Source: Vibrio sp. YMD68 (lineage in GTDB: Bacteria; Pseudomonadota; Gammaproteobacteria; Enterobacterales; Vibrionaceae). From it: a DNA stretch of 64,000 nt. The position numbers were made by a program, and so were the translations under genes. Position 1 is the stretch's first letter. Each line of letters opens with the position of its first letter. Below are positions 1 to 10,795 of the stretch, piece after piece. The notes under the pieces are model-generated. The model saw only the letters and a list, made by a program, of their open reading frames with translations, ran no database searches and was not told the DNA's origin. The stretch is from assembly GCF_029958905.1 (NCBI RefSeq), contig NZ_CP124614.1, forward strand, positions 1,240,001 to 1,304,000. The letters are read 5' to 3'.

Positions 1-150
1 AAAGGGATTGTGAAAGGGTTTAACGTCATCGAGCAAGATGGGCAACGTGGACTTTTTAGCTTTAGTAATGTGAAACTAGAGTTACCAAAAAACGATCGCT
101 TTGTATTTGTTATTCCAGAGGGCGTAGAGGTTGATGACCAAAGGAACTAA
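1..150 (+). CDS. lolA: LolA, outer-membrane lipoprotein carrier protein (3' end only)
   Basis: The frame is open from base 1 and ends at TAA 148-150, giving the last 49 residues of a protein that begins outside the window. The end [13 protein letters not shown] (here [10 protein letters not shown]) and the preceding F-S-F-S-N-V-x-L beta-strand pattern match the C-terminus of LolA, the periplasmic chaperone that carries lipoproteins from LolCDE to LolB. rarA starts only 2 bases after the stop, and lolA-rarA-serS is a widespread gammaproteobacterial order, which supports the call. Nothing can be said of the signal peptide or start. Confidence 0.85.
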   Translation, partial: KGIVKGFNVIEQDGQRGLFSFSNVKLELPKNDRFVFVIPEGVEVDDQRN

Positions 151-152
151 CC

Positions 153-1499
153 ATGAGTAACTTCAGTTTAGATTTCTCAGGTGATGAAGATTTTCGACCA
201 CTTGCGGCACGCATGCGCCCAGAAACTATGGAACAGTACATTGGCCAGCAGCATATATTAGGGCCAGGCAAACCGCTTCGAAGAGCCTTAGAAGCGGGTC
301 ATATCCATTCTATGATTTTATGGGGGCCACCTGGCACGGGCAAAACCACGCTTGCTGAAGTCGCTGCGAACTATGCTGATGCAGAAGTAGAGCGAGTGTC
401 AGCGGTGACTTCGGGTATTAAAGAAATACGTGCCGCCATAGAGAAAGCGAGAGAAAATAAGAATATTGGCAAACGCACAATATTGTTTGTCGACGAAGTT
501 CATCGGTTCAATAAATCTCAACAAGACGCTTTTTTACCTCATATCGAAGATGGTACGGTGACCTTTATTGGCGCAACTACGGAAAACCCTTCTTTTGAAT
601 TGAACAACGCACTGTTGTCTCGGGCGCGGGTTTACAAGCTCATATCGTTATCCGCGTTAGAGATTCTTCAAGCTTTAGAGCAGGCTTTAGCTGATGAACC
701 GCGAGGCCTTGGTAAGGTTAACGCTCATTTCCATGACAATGTACTGGATCGGCTGGCTGAGCTGGTTAACGGTGACGCTCGAATGTCACTTAACTATCTT
801 GAGCTTCTGTTCGATATGGCAGAAGAAGAGGAAGGCATCAAACAAATCACCCTACCATTACTCGCGGAGGTTGCGGGTGAAAAAGTCTCTCGTTTTGATA
901 ATAAAGGCGATATTTGGTACGACCTAATATCGGCGGTGCATAAATCGATACGAGGCTCGAACCCTGATGGCGCTTTGTATTGGTCTGCCAGAATGATTTC
1001 AGCAGGGTGCGACCCACTCTATATCGCGAGAAGATTACTGGCGATTGCTTCAGAAGACATCGGTAATGCCGATCCAAGAGCGATGCAAATTGCATTATCG
1101 GCATGGGATTGCTTTACACGAGTCGGCCCAGCCGAAGGTGAGCGAGCCATTGCTCAAGCGATCGTTTACCTAGCATGCGCACCCAAAAGTAATGCGGTTT
1201 ATACCGCTTGGAAACAAGCGCTTCGAGATGCAAAAGAGTATCCGGAATATGAGGTGCCTGCGCATCTTCGTAATGCCCCGACAAGTTTAATGAAAGATTT
1301 GGGTTATGGCGCGGAATATAGATACGCCCATGATGAGCAAGGAGCATACGCTGCTGGCGAAGTGTACCTGCCACCAGAGATGAGTCATTTACGTTACTAC
1401 ACACCGACAAACAGAGGTTTGGAGACAAAAATTGGCGAAAAGTTAGATTACTTGGCTAGTTTAGATGCAAAAAGCCCACGAAAGCGCTATGAAAAGTGA
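153..1499 (+). CDS. rarA: RarA (MgsA), replication-associated recombination AAA+ ATPase
   Basis: A 448-residue AAA+ ATPase of the RarA/MgsA/WRNIP1 family, which acts at stalled replication forks and is related to clamp-loader and RuvB ATPases. Walker A is GPPGTGKT at residues 58-65 and Walker B is LFVDEVH at about 111-117. A sensor-1 stretch GATTENPSF and the arginine-finger region LLSRARVY follow, then the helical C-terminal tetramerisation domain (about 190-420). Length is that of the family (E. coli 447). The ATG lies 2 bases after lolA, so the two are probably cotranscribed, and serS follows after a 104-base gap. Confidence 0.96.
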   Translation: MSNFSLDFSGDEDFRPLAARMRPETMEQYIGQQHILGPGKPLRRALEAGHIHSMILWGPPGTGKTTLAEVAANYADAEVERVSAVTSGIKEIRAAIEKARENKNIGKRTILFVDEVHRFNKSQQDAFLPHIEDGTVTFIGATTENPSFELNNALLSRARVYKLISLSALEILQALEQALADEPRGLGKVNAHFHDNVLDRLAELVNGDARMSLNYLELLFDMAEEEEGIKQITLPLLAEVAGEKVSRFDNKGDIWYDLISAVHKSIRGSNPDGALYWSARMISAGCDPLYIARRLLAIASEDIGNADPRAMQIALSAWDCFTRVGPAEGERAIAQAIVYLACAPKSNAVYTAWKQALRDAKEYPEYEVPAHLRNAPTSLMKDLGYGAEYRYAHDEQGAYAAGEVYLPPEMSHLRYYTPTNRGLETKIGEKLDYLASLDAKSPRKRYEK

Positions 1500-1588
1500 G
1501 CGTTTTTGGATACATTTGTTCGATTATAATTTCTTTACACATCACCGCTTTCTTAAGTGTTATGTTGGTGTGTTTTCCACAACTATAA

Positions 1589-2911
<1,323 letters not shown>

Positions 2912-2941
2912 TTTTCTGAACTTAATCATAGAACGAACTCT

Positions 2942-3029
2942 AAAGATAAAGCCGCTTTTAAAGATAAAGCCGCCTAGAGTTCCAGTGGTTTTCTGAGTTT
3001 AGGTCGTTTTCATTAGAAAGATAAAGCCG
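2942..3029. repeat. Three copies of a 13-mer next to the serS terminator
   Basis: The 13-mer aaagataaagccg occurs exactly at 2942-2954, 2960-2972 and 3017-3029. The third copy runs into the 5' arm of the serS terminator. The first two copies are enclosed by inverted arms gaactcta (2935-2942) and tagagttc (2975-2982). This looks like local duplication of the terminator's upstream arm. No function is evident. Confidence 0.8.
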
Positions 3030-3068
3030 AGCAATCCCTTATATTGAGTGAGATTGTTCGGCTTTTTT
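3026..3068 (+). terminator. Rho-independent terminator of serS
   Basis: Stem gccgagcaatc (3026-3036) pairs with gattgttcggc (3052-3062, one G-T pair) and is followed by a run of T. It closes the lolA-rarA-serS transcript. Confidence 0.85.
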
Positions 3069-3153
3069 ATTGTTTGTCTTATTTTTACTGACTGTTTTCA
3101 GATTTGTTTAAACGCCCGCTATTTTCAAGCAACTAGAGTTTATCCGCAGCAGT

Positions 3154-3633
3154 TTATCCGCAGCACTTTTTGTACTTTTTGCCACTGCCACATAAGCAGG
3201 GGTCATTACGTCCGATTTTAGACACAGACTGATTTTGACAAGGGTCTTCTTCGACAACGCCATCGATGTAGTACCAAAGTTTGTTTAGTCTGATGAAACG
3301 TGATTTTTCTTGCATACAATACTGCTGGGTATCGTCATTGAAATACGCTTTGAACGAAACATACCCTTCATCAGCATCTTTGCCACGCTGTGTTGAGGTC
3401 ACATCAAGCTGACGCCAATCACAATGAATAGACTCAGTGATGGCTTCTTTTGACTCGCTTGCCAAGCAGCTTGGGTGGTAAGTATCAACGACGAAATCGA
3501 CCAGTTTGAGCACATGAGCACTATATCGAGCGCGCATTAACTGCTCCGGGTAGTGAGCTGCAGAATGATCTAAATGAATGGGTTCACAGCAAGCCGTGTA
3601 GGTCAGTGAGCTCCCACAAGGGCATAAAGGCAT
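3154..3633 (-). CDS. YchJ-family SEC-C zinc-motif protein
   Basis: About 159 residues. The N-terminus [16 protein letters not shown] and the C-terminus [16 protein letters not shown] are two SEC-C type zinc motifs (CxCx8CC) that flank a YchJ-like middle domain (NTF2-like fold in characterised structures, containing the [20 protein letters not shown] pattern). Function is unknown; C-terminal SEC-C motifs in other proteins bind zinc and help contact SecB or the ribosome. The open frame extends upstream to 3684, but homologues start right at the first CPCGS motif, so ATG 3633 (or MDPIMPLC at 3645) is preferred. The ribosome site is weak. The gene is isolated, facing serS and separated from the EAL gene by about 150 bases. 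Confidence 0.8.
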   Translation of the reverse strand: MPLCPCGSSLTYTACCEPIHLDHSAAHYPEQLMRARYSAHVLKLVDFVVDTYHPSCLASESKEAITESIHCDWRQLDVTSTQRGKDADEGYVSFKAYFNDDTQQYCMQEKSRFIRLNKLWYYIDGVVEEDPCQNQSVSKIGRNDPCLCGSGKKYKKCCG

Positions 3634-3785
3634 AATAGGGTCCATTAATAATATAGGGTGTGTTGATAATGAATAAGGCGCCATTTAAAGACGCCAAAAT
3701 ATGAAGGTGGTTAATAAAGCGGTCGTCTATAACTATGCTAAAAACGATACTGTCTGTTGTTCCGAGCTGTAGAACAGGACCTCCG

Positions 3786-4997
3786 TTAACTGGCAGAGAA
3801 AAGGTCGGCAGTCCATTTCACTGATTCATCGTAACTGATGTTGACTTTGTCACTTTCCAATCCAAGCCCTTCAGTCATTGTAGCCACTTTTGACCAATCC
3901 GCTTTTTCATACGCTTTGACTAATAGTAATATTTGCCCAAGTATGCCGGAGCCATGGCACAGAGCCTCTTTGACTTCTTGTTCAATTGGCATGGCCTCGA
4001 CTAATTCTTCAAGAGGTTGATCCAACAGGCTGTCTAACAACGAAAACATACCTGTTAAAAATGCACTGCCTTCTGCAACTTCGGACGGATGATGAGTAAA
4101 GAGTAATTCACAAAATCTTGCTCTCTGAACGGAAAGACCATAAAGATATTGAGGCTTTGATTCTTTAGTCGATGCAATAGCAACTAAAGAAATGAATTTT
4201 CTCAACCGTTCTTTTCCGAGATAAACGAGCGCTTGTCTAAAAGAGGTGATCTTGGAGCTCACCGTTGAGGATGAGTTAACAAACGTAAGGAGCTTATAAG
4301 AAAGCGTTAAATCTGAGCTCACCAGATCTTCTATGGATTTATAATCAATATCGTCTTTGGCCACTTCTTTACAAAGCTGGACAAGCGTAACAAATGACGG
4401 TTCCAATGCTTTTCGCTGAATCATTTCCGGTTTACTAAAAAAATAGCCTTGGAAGTAATGATAGCCAGCCTCTTTGGCCTGCTCAAATTCTTCGTGGGTT
4501 TCCACTTTTTCTGCTAGGAAACGGATCTTTGTATCTTTTGCTTTTTCTATGAAAACTCGAGTTTTAGCAATGGGTAACGCGCGAATATCAAACTTAATAA
4601 TCGAGATATAAGGTAAAAAAGCCTTCCATTCTTTGCTCGGGACAAAATCGTCTAATGCAATTTTATAACCTTGCTTTGCCAGATCTTTGATGGCTTCGAG
4701 CAATTCATCGGTCGGTAAACAGTCCTCTAGGATTTCAACGACTAAGTTATCGACAGGAAACAGTGATGGGACTCTATTAATTAAGCTCTGGTATGGGAAG
4801 TTAACAAAACCAAGGTGCTCACCCAGTGTCGAATAATGGGTTGACAAAAAATGATCGGACAACAAGCGACTAGTGGCCAGGTCTGAATCAATTTCGGGAA
4901 AGCAGTTGTTAGGGCCATCTCTAAAGAGCAGCTCGTAGCCAATGGTTTTTCTATCTCGATCCAGGATAGGTTGCCGAGCAACATAAGAATATTTCAA
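3786..4997 (-). CDS. EAL-HDOD signalling protein with degenerate EAL motif
   Basis: A 403-residue cytoplasmic protein of the YuxH type: an EAL-like domain (about 1-200) followed by an HDOD domain (about 200-390, PSFVTLVQLCKEV to the C-terminus). The signature that gives EAL its name reads ELL (residues 22-24, YELLFRDG). The EKVE stretch is kept (LAEKVETHEEF), but many metal-binding acids of active c-di-GMP phosphodiesterases are not evident. Family members with this layout generally act as regulators rather than enzymes. It is a single gene with no partner at the locus. I infer a regulatory role, possibly in motility or surface behaviour as for some Vibrio paralogues. Confidence 0.88.
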   Translation of the reverse strand: MKYSYVARQPILDRDRKTIGYELLFRDGPNNCFPEIDSDLATSRLLSDHFLSTHYSTLGEHLGFVNFPYQSLINRVPSLFPVDNLVVEILEDCLPTDELLEAIKDLAKQGYKIALDDFVPSKEWKAFLPYISIIKFDIRALPIAKTRVFIEKAKDTKIRFLAEKVETHEEFEQAKEAGYHYFQGYFFSKPEMIQRKALEPSFVTLVQLCKEVAKDDIDYKSIEDLVSSDLTLSYKLLTFVNSSSTVSSKITSFRQALVYLGKERLRKFISLVAIASTKESKPQYLYGLSVQRARFCELLFTHHPSEVAEGSAFLTGMFSLLDSLLDQPLEELVEAMPIEQEVKEALCHGSGILGQILLLVKAYEKADWSKVATMTEGLGLESDKVNISYDESVKWTADLFSAS

Positions 4998-5080
4998 AAA
5001 AGTCCCTTATCTTTTTGCGTTGTATTTACTGCACCAACAAGTAATGATTCACAAAAGGTGCATCACTACTGCTAATTTAT

Positions 5081-5809
5081 TCAACTTTGAAATGCTTTTT
5101 CTTGCAATTTGAATCCACTCTTATCATAGACCAAAATAGACCCCTGGGTATACCAATCACCTAATACGATTCGAGTTCCCTCACCGTTAGAAGTACTTAC
5201 TTGATGAATGTTTGGCCTGTGTGTATGGCCATGGATCATTAAATTAACGCCGTGCTTGTCCATGACAGAAACAACTTCATCGGGGGTTACATCCATGATA
5301 TCCATCGATTTTCTCTGTTTGTCTTCCTTAATGTCAGACTGAACTTTGGACACGATTCTTTTTTTGATGAAAAATGGAATACGGTTAAACATCCATTGAA
5401 GCCATGGCTGATGAACCTTTTTTCTATATTCCAAATATTTGATGTCTAACGTGCACAAGGTATCACCATGAAGAATGACGGCCTTGCGACCATAAAGGTC
5501 AATCACGGTTTCATCTTTGAGAAGGGTCATCCCAGTTTGTTTGGCGAATCGCTTGCCGACAAGAAAATCTCGATTACCTTGTGTGAAGTAACACTCGACC
5601 CCTAAATTTACCAATCGCTTAAACTCTTTTTGAATCAGCAGTGAAAACTCAGAGTTGTCATCATCACCTATCCAAAACTCGAACAGATCACCAAGTACAT
5701 ACAGGCGAGTGGCGTTAACAGCGTCGTTACGCATGAAGTCGATGAAACATTGGGTGATATCAGGGCGTATAGGAGAGAGGTGTAGGTCTGAAATAAATAG
5801 TGTCGTCAT
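5081..5809 (-). CDS. lpxH: UDP-2,3-diacylglucosamine diphosphatase LpxH
   Basis: Fourth step of lipid A synthesis: cleaves UDP-2,3-diacylglucosamine to lipid X and UMP at the inner face of the inner membrane. The 242 residues carry the calcineurin-like metallophosphatase motifs in order: SDLHLS (D8, H10), [11 protein letters not shown] (D41), GNRD (N78), LHGDTL and HGHTHRP. A longer frame begins at a GTG at 5830, but that codon lies inside an intercistronic hairpin and adds residues not found in the family (E. coli 240), so ATG 5809 is chosen. It follows ppiB by about 40 bases on the same strand, as in other Gammaproteobacteria. Confidence 0.95.
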   Translation of the reverse strand: MTTLFISDLHLSPIRPDITQCFIDFMRNDAVNATRLYVLGDLFEFWIGDDDNSEFSLLIQKEFKRLVNLGVECYFTQGNRDFLVGKRFAKQTGMTLLKDETVIDLYGRKAVILHGDTLCTLDIKYLEYRKKVHQPWLQWMFNRIPFFIKKRIVSKVQSDIKEDKQRKSMDIMDVTPDEVVSVMDKHGVNLMIHGHTHRPNIHQVSTSNGEGTRIVLGDWYTQGSILVYDKSGFKLQEKAFQS

Positions 5810-5818
5810 AATAAATAT

Positions 5819-5843
5819 AGAAGAGCACACTAGGTGCTCTTCT
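5819..5843 (-). terminator. Hairpin between ppiB and lpxH
   Basis: A perfect 10-bp stem: agaagagcac (5819-5828) with gtgctcttct (5834-5843), 5-base loop. It directly follows the ppiB stop. The T-run on the minus strand is poor (atatttattat), so it may be a weak attenuator or an mRNA-processing or stability element rather than a full terminator. Confidence 0.6.
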
Positions 5844-5850
5844 GTCTCAC

Positions 5851-6345
5851 TTATTCTTCAATAGTCGAGCCAGTAATAAGGACTTCTTCTAGAGGCACAT
5901 CTTGGTGCATTCCCATCGTCCCTGTGCTTACTGCTTTAATTTTATCAACGATGTCCATGCCTTCAACAACCTCAGCAAAAACACAGTAACCCCAACCATC
6001 CATGCTCTCTGAGCGGAAATCTAGGAAGTTGTTGTTGTTCACGTTAATGAAGAACTGAGAGCTTGCAGAATGAGGTTCCATTGTGCGTGCCATAGCTAAC
6101 GTGCCCACTTTGTTGCTTAGGCCATTATTAGCTTCATTCTTGATTGTCGCACGAGTAGCCTTTTCACGCAGACCCGATTCCATGCCACCACCTTGAATCA
6201 TGAAACCATCGATAACACGGTGAAAAAGTGTGTTGTCGTAAAAACCATCACGGCAGTATTGTAAAAAGTTCGCACACGTTTCTGGTGCTTTTTCTTCATT
6301 TAGTTGGATTTTGATGTCGCCGAAATTAGTATGAAGCGTGATCAT
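5851..6345 (-). CDS. ppiB: Peptidyl-prolyl cis-trans isomerase B (cyclophilin)
   Basis: Cytoplasmic cyclophilin that speeds proline isomerisation during protein folding. The 164 residues, from [15 protein letters not shown], equal the E. coli PpiB length. Cyclophilin landmarks are present: [14 protein letters not shown] (catalytic Arg in FHRV), ASSQFFIN and [15 protein letters not shown]. Start ATG 6345 has aaaggta 7 bases upstream; the frame opens earlier at 6363 without a better signal. It is divergent from cysS, with about 200 bases between, and upstream of lpxH in the same direction. Confidence 0.96.
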   Translation of the reverse strand: MITLHTNFGDIKIQLNEEKAPETCANFLQYCRDGFYDNTLFHRVIDGFMIQGGGMESGLREKATRATIKNEANNGLSNKVGTLAMARTMEPHSASSQFFINVNNNNFLDFRSESMDGWGYCVFAEVVEGMDIVDKIKAVSTGTMGMHQDVPLEEVLITGSTIEE

Positions 6346-6544
6346 GGTTATACCTTTACTCATGTTTTTGACTTAGGGCAAAGATTCTATATCAACTTTA
6401 CTCAATTTAATACGTGGATTTTCATAGAAACTGCCAATGAATTTGCCGATATAATCAGATTTTTGCTCATAGTGGGATTACCTAAAAAGCTGTGACTTGA
6501 TATACTCGGATTTACTTTATTTCACCAAATATTAGATAGAGATC

Positions 6545-7933
6545 ATGTTAAAGATATATAACACACTCACAAGACAGAAAGAGGAATTCAAACCAATCAA
6601 TGCCGGCAAAGTAGGCATGTATGTCTGTGGGGTAACCATATACGATCTCTGTCATATCGGTCATGGTCGTACCTTTGTTTCTTTTGATGTCATTTCTCGC
6701 TACTTGCGCTATTTAGGATTTGATCTGAATTTTGTTCGTAACATTACTGATATTGATGACAAAATTATCAAACGCGCAGCAGAAAATGGCGAGTCTTGCG
6801 ATTCATTAACGGAACGATTGATCGCTGAAATGCATGCGGATTTTGACGCTCTGAATATGAAACGACCGGATGTAGAGCCGAGAGCAACAGAATACATCCA
6901 AGAGATTATTGATCTGGTTGAGAAGCTGATTGAACGTGGGTTTGCTTACGTAGCAAGCAACGGAGATGTGATGTTTGAAGTGAAAAAGTATGACGAATAC
7001 GGTCGACTTTCTCGCCAGGACCTCGATCAATTACAAGCTGGCTCTCGTGTGACTTTAGAAGAAACCAGTGTCAAGCGTAGTGGCATGGATTTCGTATTGT
7101 GGAAAATGTCCAAACCAGGTGAACCCACTTGGGAGTCGCCATGGGGTGCGGGGCGTCCTGGTTGGCATATTGAGTGTTCAGCGATGAACTCTTCAATATT
7201 GGGTAATCATTTTGACATTCATGGCGGTGGCTCCGATTTGCAGTTCCCACATCATGAGAATGAAATCGCTCAGTCGTGCTGCGCTCATGGTACTCAGTAT
7301 GTGAATACTTGGATGCACAGTGGGATGGTGATGGTCGACAAAGAAAAGATGTCGAAGTCATTAGGTAACTTTTTCACTATTCGTGATGTGTTAGCGCATT
7401 ATGACCCTGAAACCGTGCGTTACTTCCTTATGTCGGGTCATTACCGTAGCCAATTAAATTACAGTGAGGAAAACCTCAATCAGGCTCGTGCTTCACTAGA
7501 ACGCTTGTACACCTCTCTTCGTGGTTTAGATCTAACGGTTGCAGCGGCTGGTGGTGAGCAGTATATCTCTCGCTTCTCAGAAGCCATGAATGATGACTTC
7601 AATACACCAGAAGCCTATTCTGTGTTGTTTGAAATGGCGCGAGATATTAATCGCATCAAAACAGAGAACCTCCAAAAAGCGAGTGAATTGGGAAGCCTAA
7701 TGCGTGAGCTTGCTGACGTAATTGGTATTTTGCATCAAGAGCCTGAAGCCTTTTTAAAAGGGGATGTCGCAGATAACGATGAAGTCGCTGAAATTGAAGG
7801 ATTGATTAAGCTGCGTAACGACTCAAGAGCGTCTAAAGATTGGGCTAATGCTGATTTGGCAAGAAACAAGCTCACTGAAATGGGCATTGTTCTTGAAGAT
7901 GGCGCAGAAGGCACGACATGGCGTCGTAATTAA
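6545..7933 (+). CDS. cysS: Cysteinyl-tRNA synthetase
   Basis: Class I aminoacyl-tRNA synthetase, 462 residues (E. coli 461). It shows the HIGH signature (CHIGHGRT, residues 37-40), the KMSKS loop (EKMSKSLGN, about 268) and the zinc ligands Cys28 (YVCGVT), a Cys in WHIECSAM and a His in FPHHENE. An anticodon-binding helical domain follows. The divergent arrangement with ppiB is the common gammaproteobacterial one. A clear terminator lies 10 bases downstream. Confidence 0.97.
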   Translation: MLKIYNTLTRQKEEFKPINAGKVGMYVCGVTIYDLCHIGHGRTFVSFDVISRYLRYLGFDLNFVRNITDIDDKIIKRAAENGESCDSLTERLIAEMHADFDALNMKRPDVEPRATEYIQEIIDLVEKLIERGFAYVASNGDVMFEVKKYDEYGRLSRQDLDQLQAGSRVTLEETSVKRSGMDFVLWKMSKPGEPTWESPWGAGRPGWHIECSAMNSSILGNHFDIHGGGSDLQFPHHENEIAQSCCAHGTQYVNTWMHSGMVMVDKEKMSKSLGNFFTIRDVLAHYDPETVRYFLMSGHYRSQLNYSEENLNQARASLERLYTSLRGLDLTVAAAGGEQYISRFSEAMNDDFNTPEAYSVLFEMARDINRIKTENLQKASELGSLMRELADVIGILHQEPEAFLKGDVADNDEVAEIEGLIKLRNDSRASKDWANADLARNKLTEMGIVLEDGAEGTTWRRN

Positions 7934-7944
7934 TTGAATAATTA

Positions 7945-7968
7945 GGGCTGAGTTTTCAGCCCTTTTTT
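7945..7968 (+). terminator. Rho-independent terminator of cysS
   Basis: Stem gggctga (7945-7951) with tcagccc (7956-7962) and a following T-run. Confidence 0.9.
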
Positions 7969-8082
7969 ATATTCAATCTTTTATGATTTTATTTTCCACA
8001 CATCACTTTTATGCGTAATGCTGACACGCAATTATAATACGCAACTCTCATATACAATAAATGGCAAAGCAGGTACTTTCTT

Positions 8083-8661
8083 TTGGCACAGATGTATTTT
8101 TACTACTCAGCAATGAACGCGGGTAAATCGACAACACTTTTACAATCTTCTTTTAATTATCAAGAGCGAGGAATGGTGCCTGTTATCTTTACCGCAGCAC
8201 TTGATGATCGCTATGGCATCGGCAAGGTGAGTTCACGTATTGGTCTGCAATCTGAAGCTCAGTTATTTAGAAGCGAAACCAATTTATACGAAGAAATAGC
8301 GCATTTAAATGAACAAGAGAAGCGTCACTGTATCTTGGTGGATGAATGCCAGTTCTTATCAAAAGAGCAAGTTTATCAGTTAACTGAGGTCGTGGATAAG
8401 CTAAACATCCCAGTGCTTTGCTATGGGTTAAGAACGGATTTTCTTGGTGAGCTTTTTGAAGGTAGCCAATATTTATTATCTTGGGCCGATAAACTGGTTG
8501 AGTTAAAAACAATTTGCCACTGTGGGCGTAAAGCGAACATGGTAATAAGAACCGATGAAGCGGGAAATGCGATAGCAGAAGGTGATCAAGTGGCTATTGG
8601 TGGTAACGACCGTTATGTGTCTGCTTGTCGTCGTCATTATAAAGAAGCGCTTGGGAAATAA
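8083..8661 (+). CDS. tdk: Thymidine kinase
   Basis: Phosphorylates thymidine to dTMP in nucleotide salvage (type II TK). 192 residues: P-loop MNAGKST (11-17), Walker [10 protein letters not shown], lasso and zinc site with CHCGRKA and a later CRRH. The frame begins with TTG at 8083, which gives [14 protein letters not shown] and aligns residue for residue with E. coli [14 protein letters not shown]. An AGG lies about 9 bases upstream of the TTG but 18 from the in-frame ATG at 8092. The unusual TTG start is therefore preferred. Monocistronic, between terminators. Confidence 0.95.
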   Translation: MAQMYFYYSAMNAGKSTTLLQSSFNYQERGMVPVIFTAALDDRYGIGKVSSRIGLQSEAQLFRSETNLYEEIAHLNEQEKRHCILVDECQFLSKEQVYQLTEVVDKLNIPVLCYGLRTDFLGELFEGSQYLLSWADKLVELKTICHCGRKANMVIRTDEAGNAIAEGDQVAIGGNDRYVSACRRHYKEALGK

Positions 8662-8735
8662 AACCGAACGACCTTAGCTTACATGTTACTGAGTTAAGAA
8701 GGCTTAACACTTAGCAGAGAGCAAAAAGTAACAAA

Positions 8736-8771
8736 CAACAAAAAGCGGAGCCATGGCTCCGCTTTTTGTTG
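8736..8771. terminator. Bidirectional terminator between tdk and infA
   Basis: A perfect 36-bp palindrome centred at 8753/8754 with core gcggagccatggctccgc, flanked by A5 and T5. It works in both directions for the convergent genes tdk (+) and infA (-). Confidence 0.92.
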
Positions 8772-8809
8772 TATTCGACTAATTCGGATTGCTCTAAGGC
8801 AGTCTGAGA

Positions 8810-9028
<219 letters not shown>

Positions 9029-9110
9029 TTAATCCTCTTTAGAAATTTGGCAATTTTAACGGACTTTACTCACCGTCAAAATGGGGAATTATGCAAAGTT
9101 GGAGCGTATT

Positions 9111-9809
9111 CTACCCTTGCCAACGTTGATTTACTAGCCTTTGATGACGATGAAATCGGACTTTATAGTTCATGGCTGGGCATTCGTCGATTTGATAACC
9201 TAAATAGAGCCACTGTTTCCCCTGCATTTGGCAATACTCTAATTGGTATAGAACACCAAGTGTTCCAAGAGATAGAGGGATGTCTGGGTCGAAAAAAGTA
9301 TAGAAGGCGCTGGCACTGTTACTCATTAGATCAGTGACAGCGATAGCGATGAGTTTTTCTTGTTCATAAACATGTAGAAACTGAGTATTTAACCACGCGC
9401 AGGTCGAAAATCTGGCAAATTCTTCGCTTTTGGGAGGAAACATGCTGCCCGTTTTGTGGCGTGCGTGAATATAACGAGAATAGAGATCAAACCAACTTTC
9501 ATCCAGTTCATCTTTTAATACCCAATGGTAAGCGGCCGCTTTGTTTTTGAGCCGTTTTTGGCTTTTGGATAGTACAAAATCGGGAACGGAAACACGTAAC
9601 GCCTGGCAGGATTGGCAATGGTCGCAATGCGGCTTATAAATGGTATCACCGCTGCGGCGAAACCCATTAGCCAGCAATACTTCATAGCTTGAAGGGGAGT
9701 GCATTTGTGTATCAAGAGCCACCGCTACACGCTCTTCTTTGTTTTTAAGATAACTGCATGGGTGGCTATCTGTTAGCCCTATTTTGATTTGTTGAATATC
9801 AGAGCTCAT
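9111..9809 (-). CDS. bpt: Aspartate/glutamate leucyltransferase Bpt
   Basis: Transfers Leu from Leu-tRNA to N-terminal Asp or Glu, marking proteins for ClpS/ClpAP by the N-end rule. 232 residues. The N-terminal Cys-rich motif is present (Y-K-P-H-C-D-H-C-Q-S-C-Q), as in Ate1/Bpt proteins, followed by the GNAT-like C-terminal domain (FYTFFDPDIPLSLGTLGV, YLGYQIDECPAMNYKV). It overlaps aat by four bases (ATGA, 9806-9809), so the two transferases of the same pathway are translationally coupled. Often annotated ate in Vibrio. Confidence 0.95.
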   Translation of the reverse strand: MSSDIQQIKIGLTDSHPCSYLKNKEERVAVALDTQMHSPSSYEVLLANGFRRSGDTIYKPHCDHCQSCQALRVSVPDFVLSKSQKRLKNKAAAYHWVLKDELDESWFDLYSRYIHARHKTGSMFPPKSEEFARFSTCAWLNTQFLHVYEQEKLIAIAVTDLMSNSASAFYTFFDPDIPLSLGTLGVLYQLEYCQMQGKQWLYLGYQIDECPAMNYKVRFHRHQRLVNQRWQG

Positions 9810-10528
9810 TTATGATCCTCTAATGGAGATGCGAGCCATTGAGTGCTAAAACAATCATTAGTAACGACTTGTTGTTTTAATTGTAGCAATGAATTCAAAA
9901 ATTCGTCTCGTGGTATTTCTGTTGCACCCAAAGAAGTGAGGTGAGGATTCATCACTTGGCAATCGATCAAGGTACCACCGTGCTTTTGGAAATGATGACA
10001 AAAATACCAAAGCGCAATTTTAGAGGCGTTACTTTTAAGGCTAAACATCGACTCACCACAAAACAGCGCCCCGACGCTTATCCCGTATAGCCCACCTATG
10101 AGTTCGCTATCACTCCAAACTTCGACAGAATGGCACAATCCTCGCTCTGCAAGCTCTGTGTATGCAGACTGCATATCAGGATTCAACCATGTTTCTTCTT
10201 CCGGTCTCAAATTACCACACAATTGGATTACCTGGTCTGTTGCTTGATTCAAGCTAACCTGATACTGGTATTTCCTTTGAAATTTTTTGACACTTTTCGA
10301 TGGCGTATAGTTGACCGGATTAAAGACGGCTCTAGGGGCTGGGCTCCACCACAAAATTGGCTCTCCAGGGCCATACCAAGGAAAAATACCTTGCTGATAG
10401 GCGGCATAGATTCTATCCGCGGAAAGGTCTCCACCAAAGGCAAGCAATCCATTGGGCTCGGTCAGTGCTTCATAGGGAGAGGGGAACACCAACTGAGTAA
10501 GCGATAGCTCGGGTAAATAAATAGCCAT
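9806..10528 (-). CDS. aat: Leucyl/phenylalanyl-tRNA-protein transferase
   Basis: Adds Leu or Phe to proteins with N-terminal Lys or Arg (N-end rule). 240 residues with landmarks FPSPYEAL, GLLAFGGDLS, YQQGIFPWY, PILWWSPAPRAV, CHSVEVW and LIDCQVMNPHLTSLG, all typical of Aat. First gene of the aat-bpt pair on the minus strand, with infA downstream. The region 10529-10795 separates it from the divergent aroA and must contain both promoters. Confidence 0.96.
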   Translation of the reverse strand: MAIYLPELSLTQLVFPSPYEALTEPNGLLAFGGDLSADRIYAAYQQGIFPWYGPGEPILWWSPAPRAVFNPVNYTPSKSVKKFQRKYQYQVSLNQATDQVIQLCGNLRPEEETWLNPDMQSAYTELAERGLCHSVEVWSDSELIGGLYGISVGALFCGESMFSLKSNASKIALWYFCHHFQKHGGTLIDCQVMNPHLTSLGATEIPRDEFLNSLLQLKQQVVTNDCFSTQWLASPLEDHK

Positions 10529-10795
10529 AAGAGTAGTGAAAGACTAGCTGTAAGAAGATGAGTCAATGGTATTCACTTTTCTTCTTGATGTCAGCCTTTG
10601 TCGTTACAAAGGGGATGTTTTTATTGTCAATAGGGTGGCGTATAAAAGTCACAATTGAAGCGTAAAAATATTTTAACGAAACGTAGATTAGCTCTGGAGT
10701 TCAGGAATTATTTTCGTTAGTCTGAAAGCATCAAATTTTTCACTAATGCTTCACTCTGGGAAGTTCAGCATTGAATTCAAGGATAATAATTTTTA

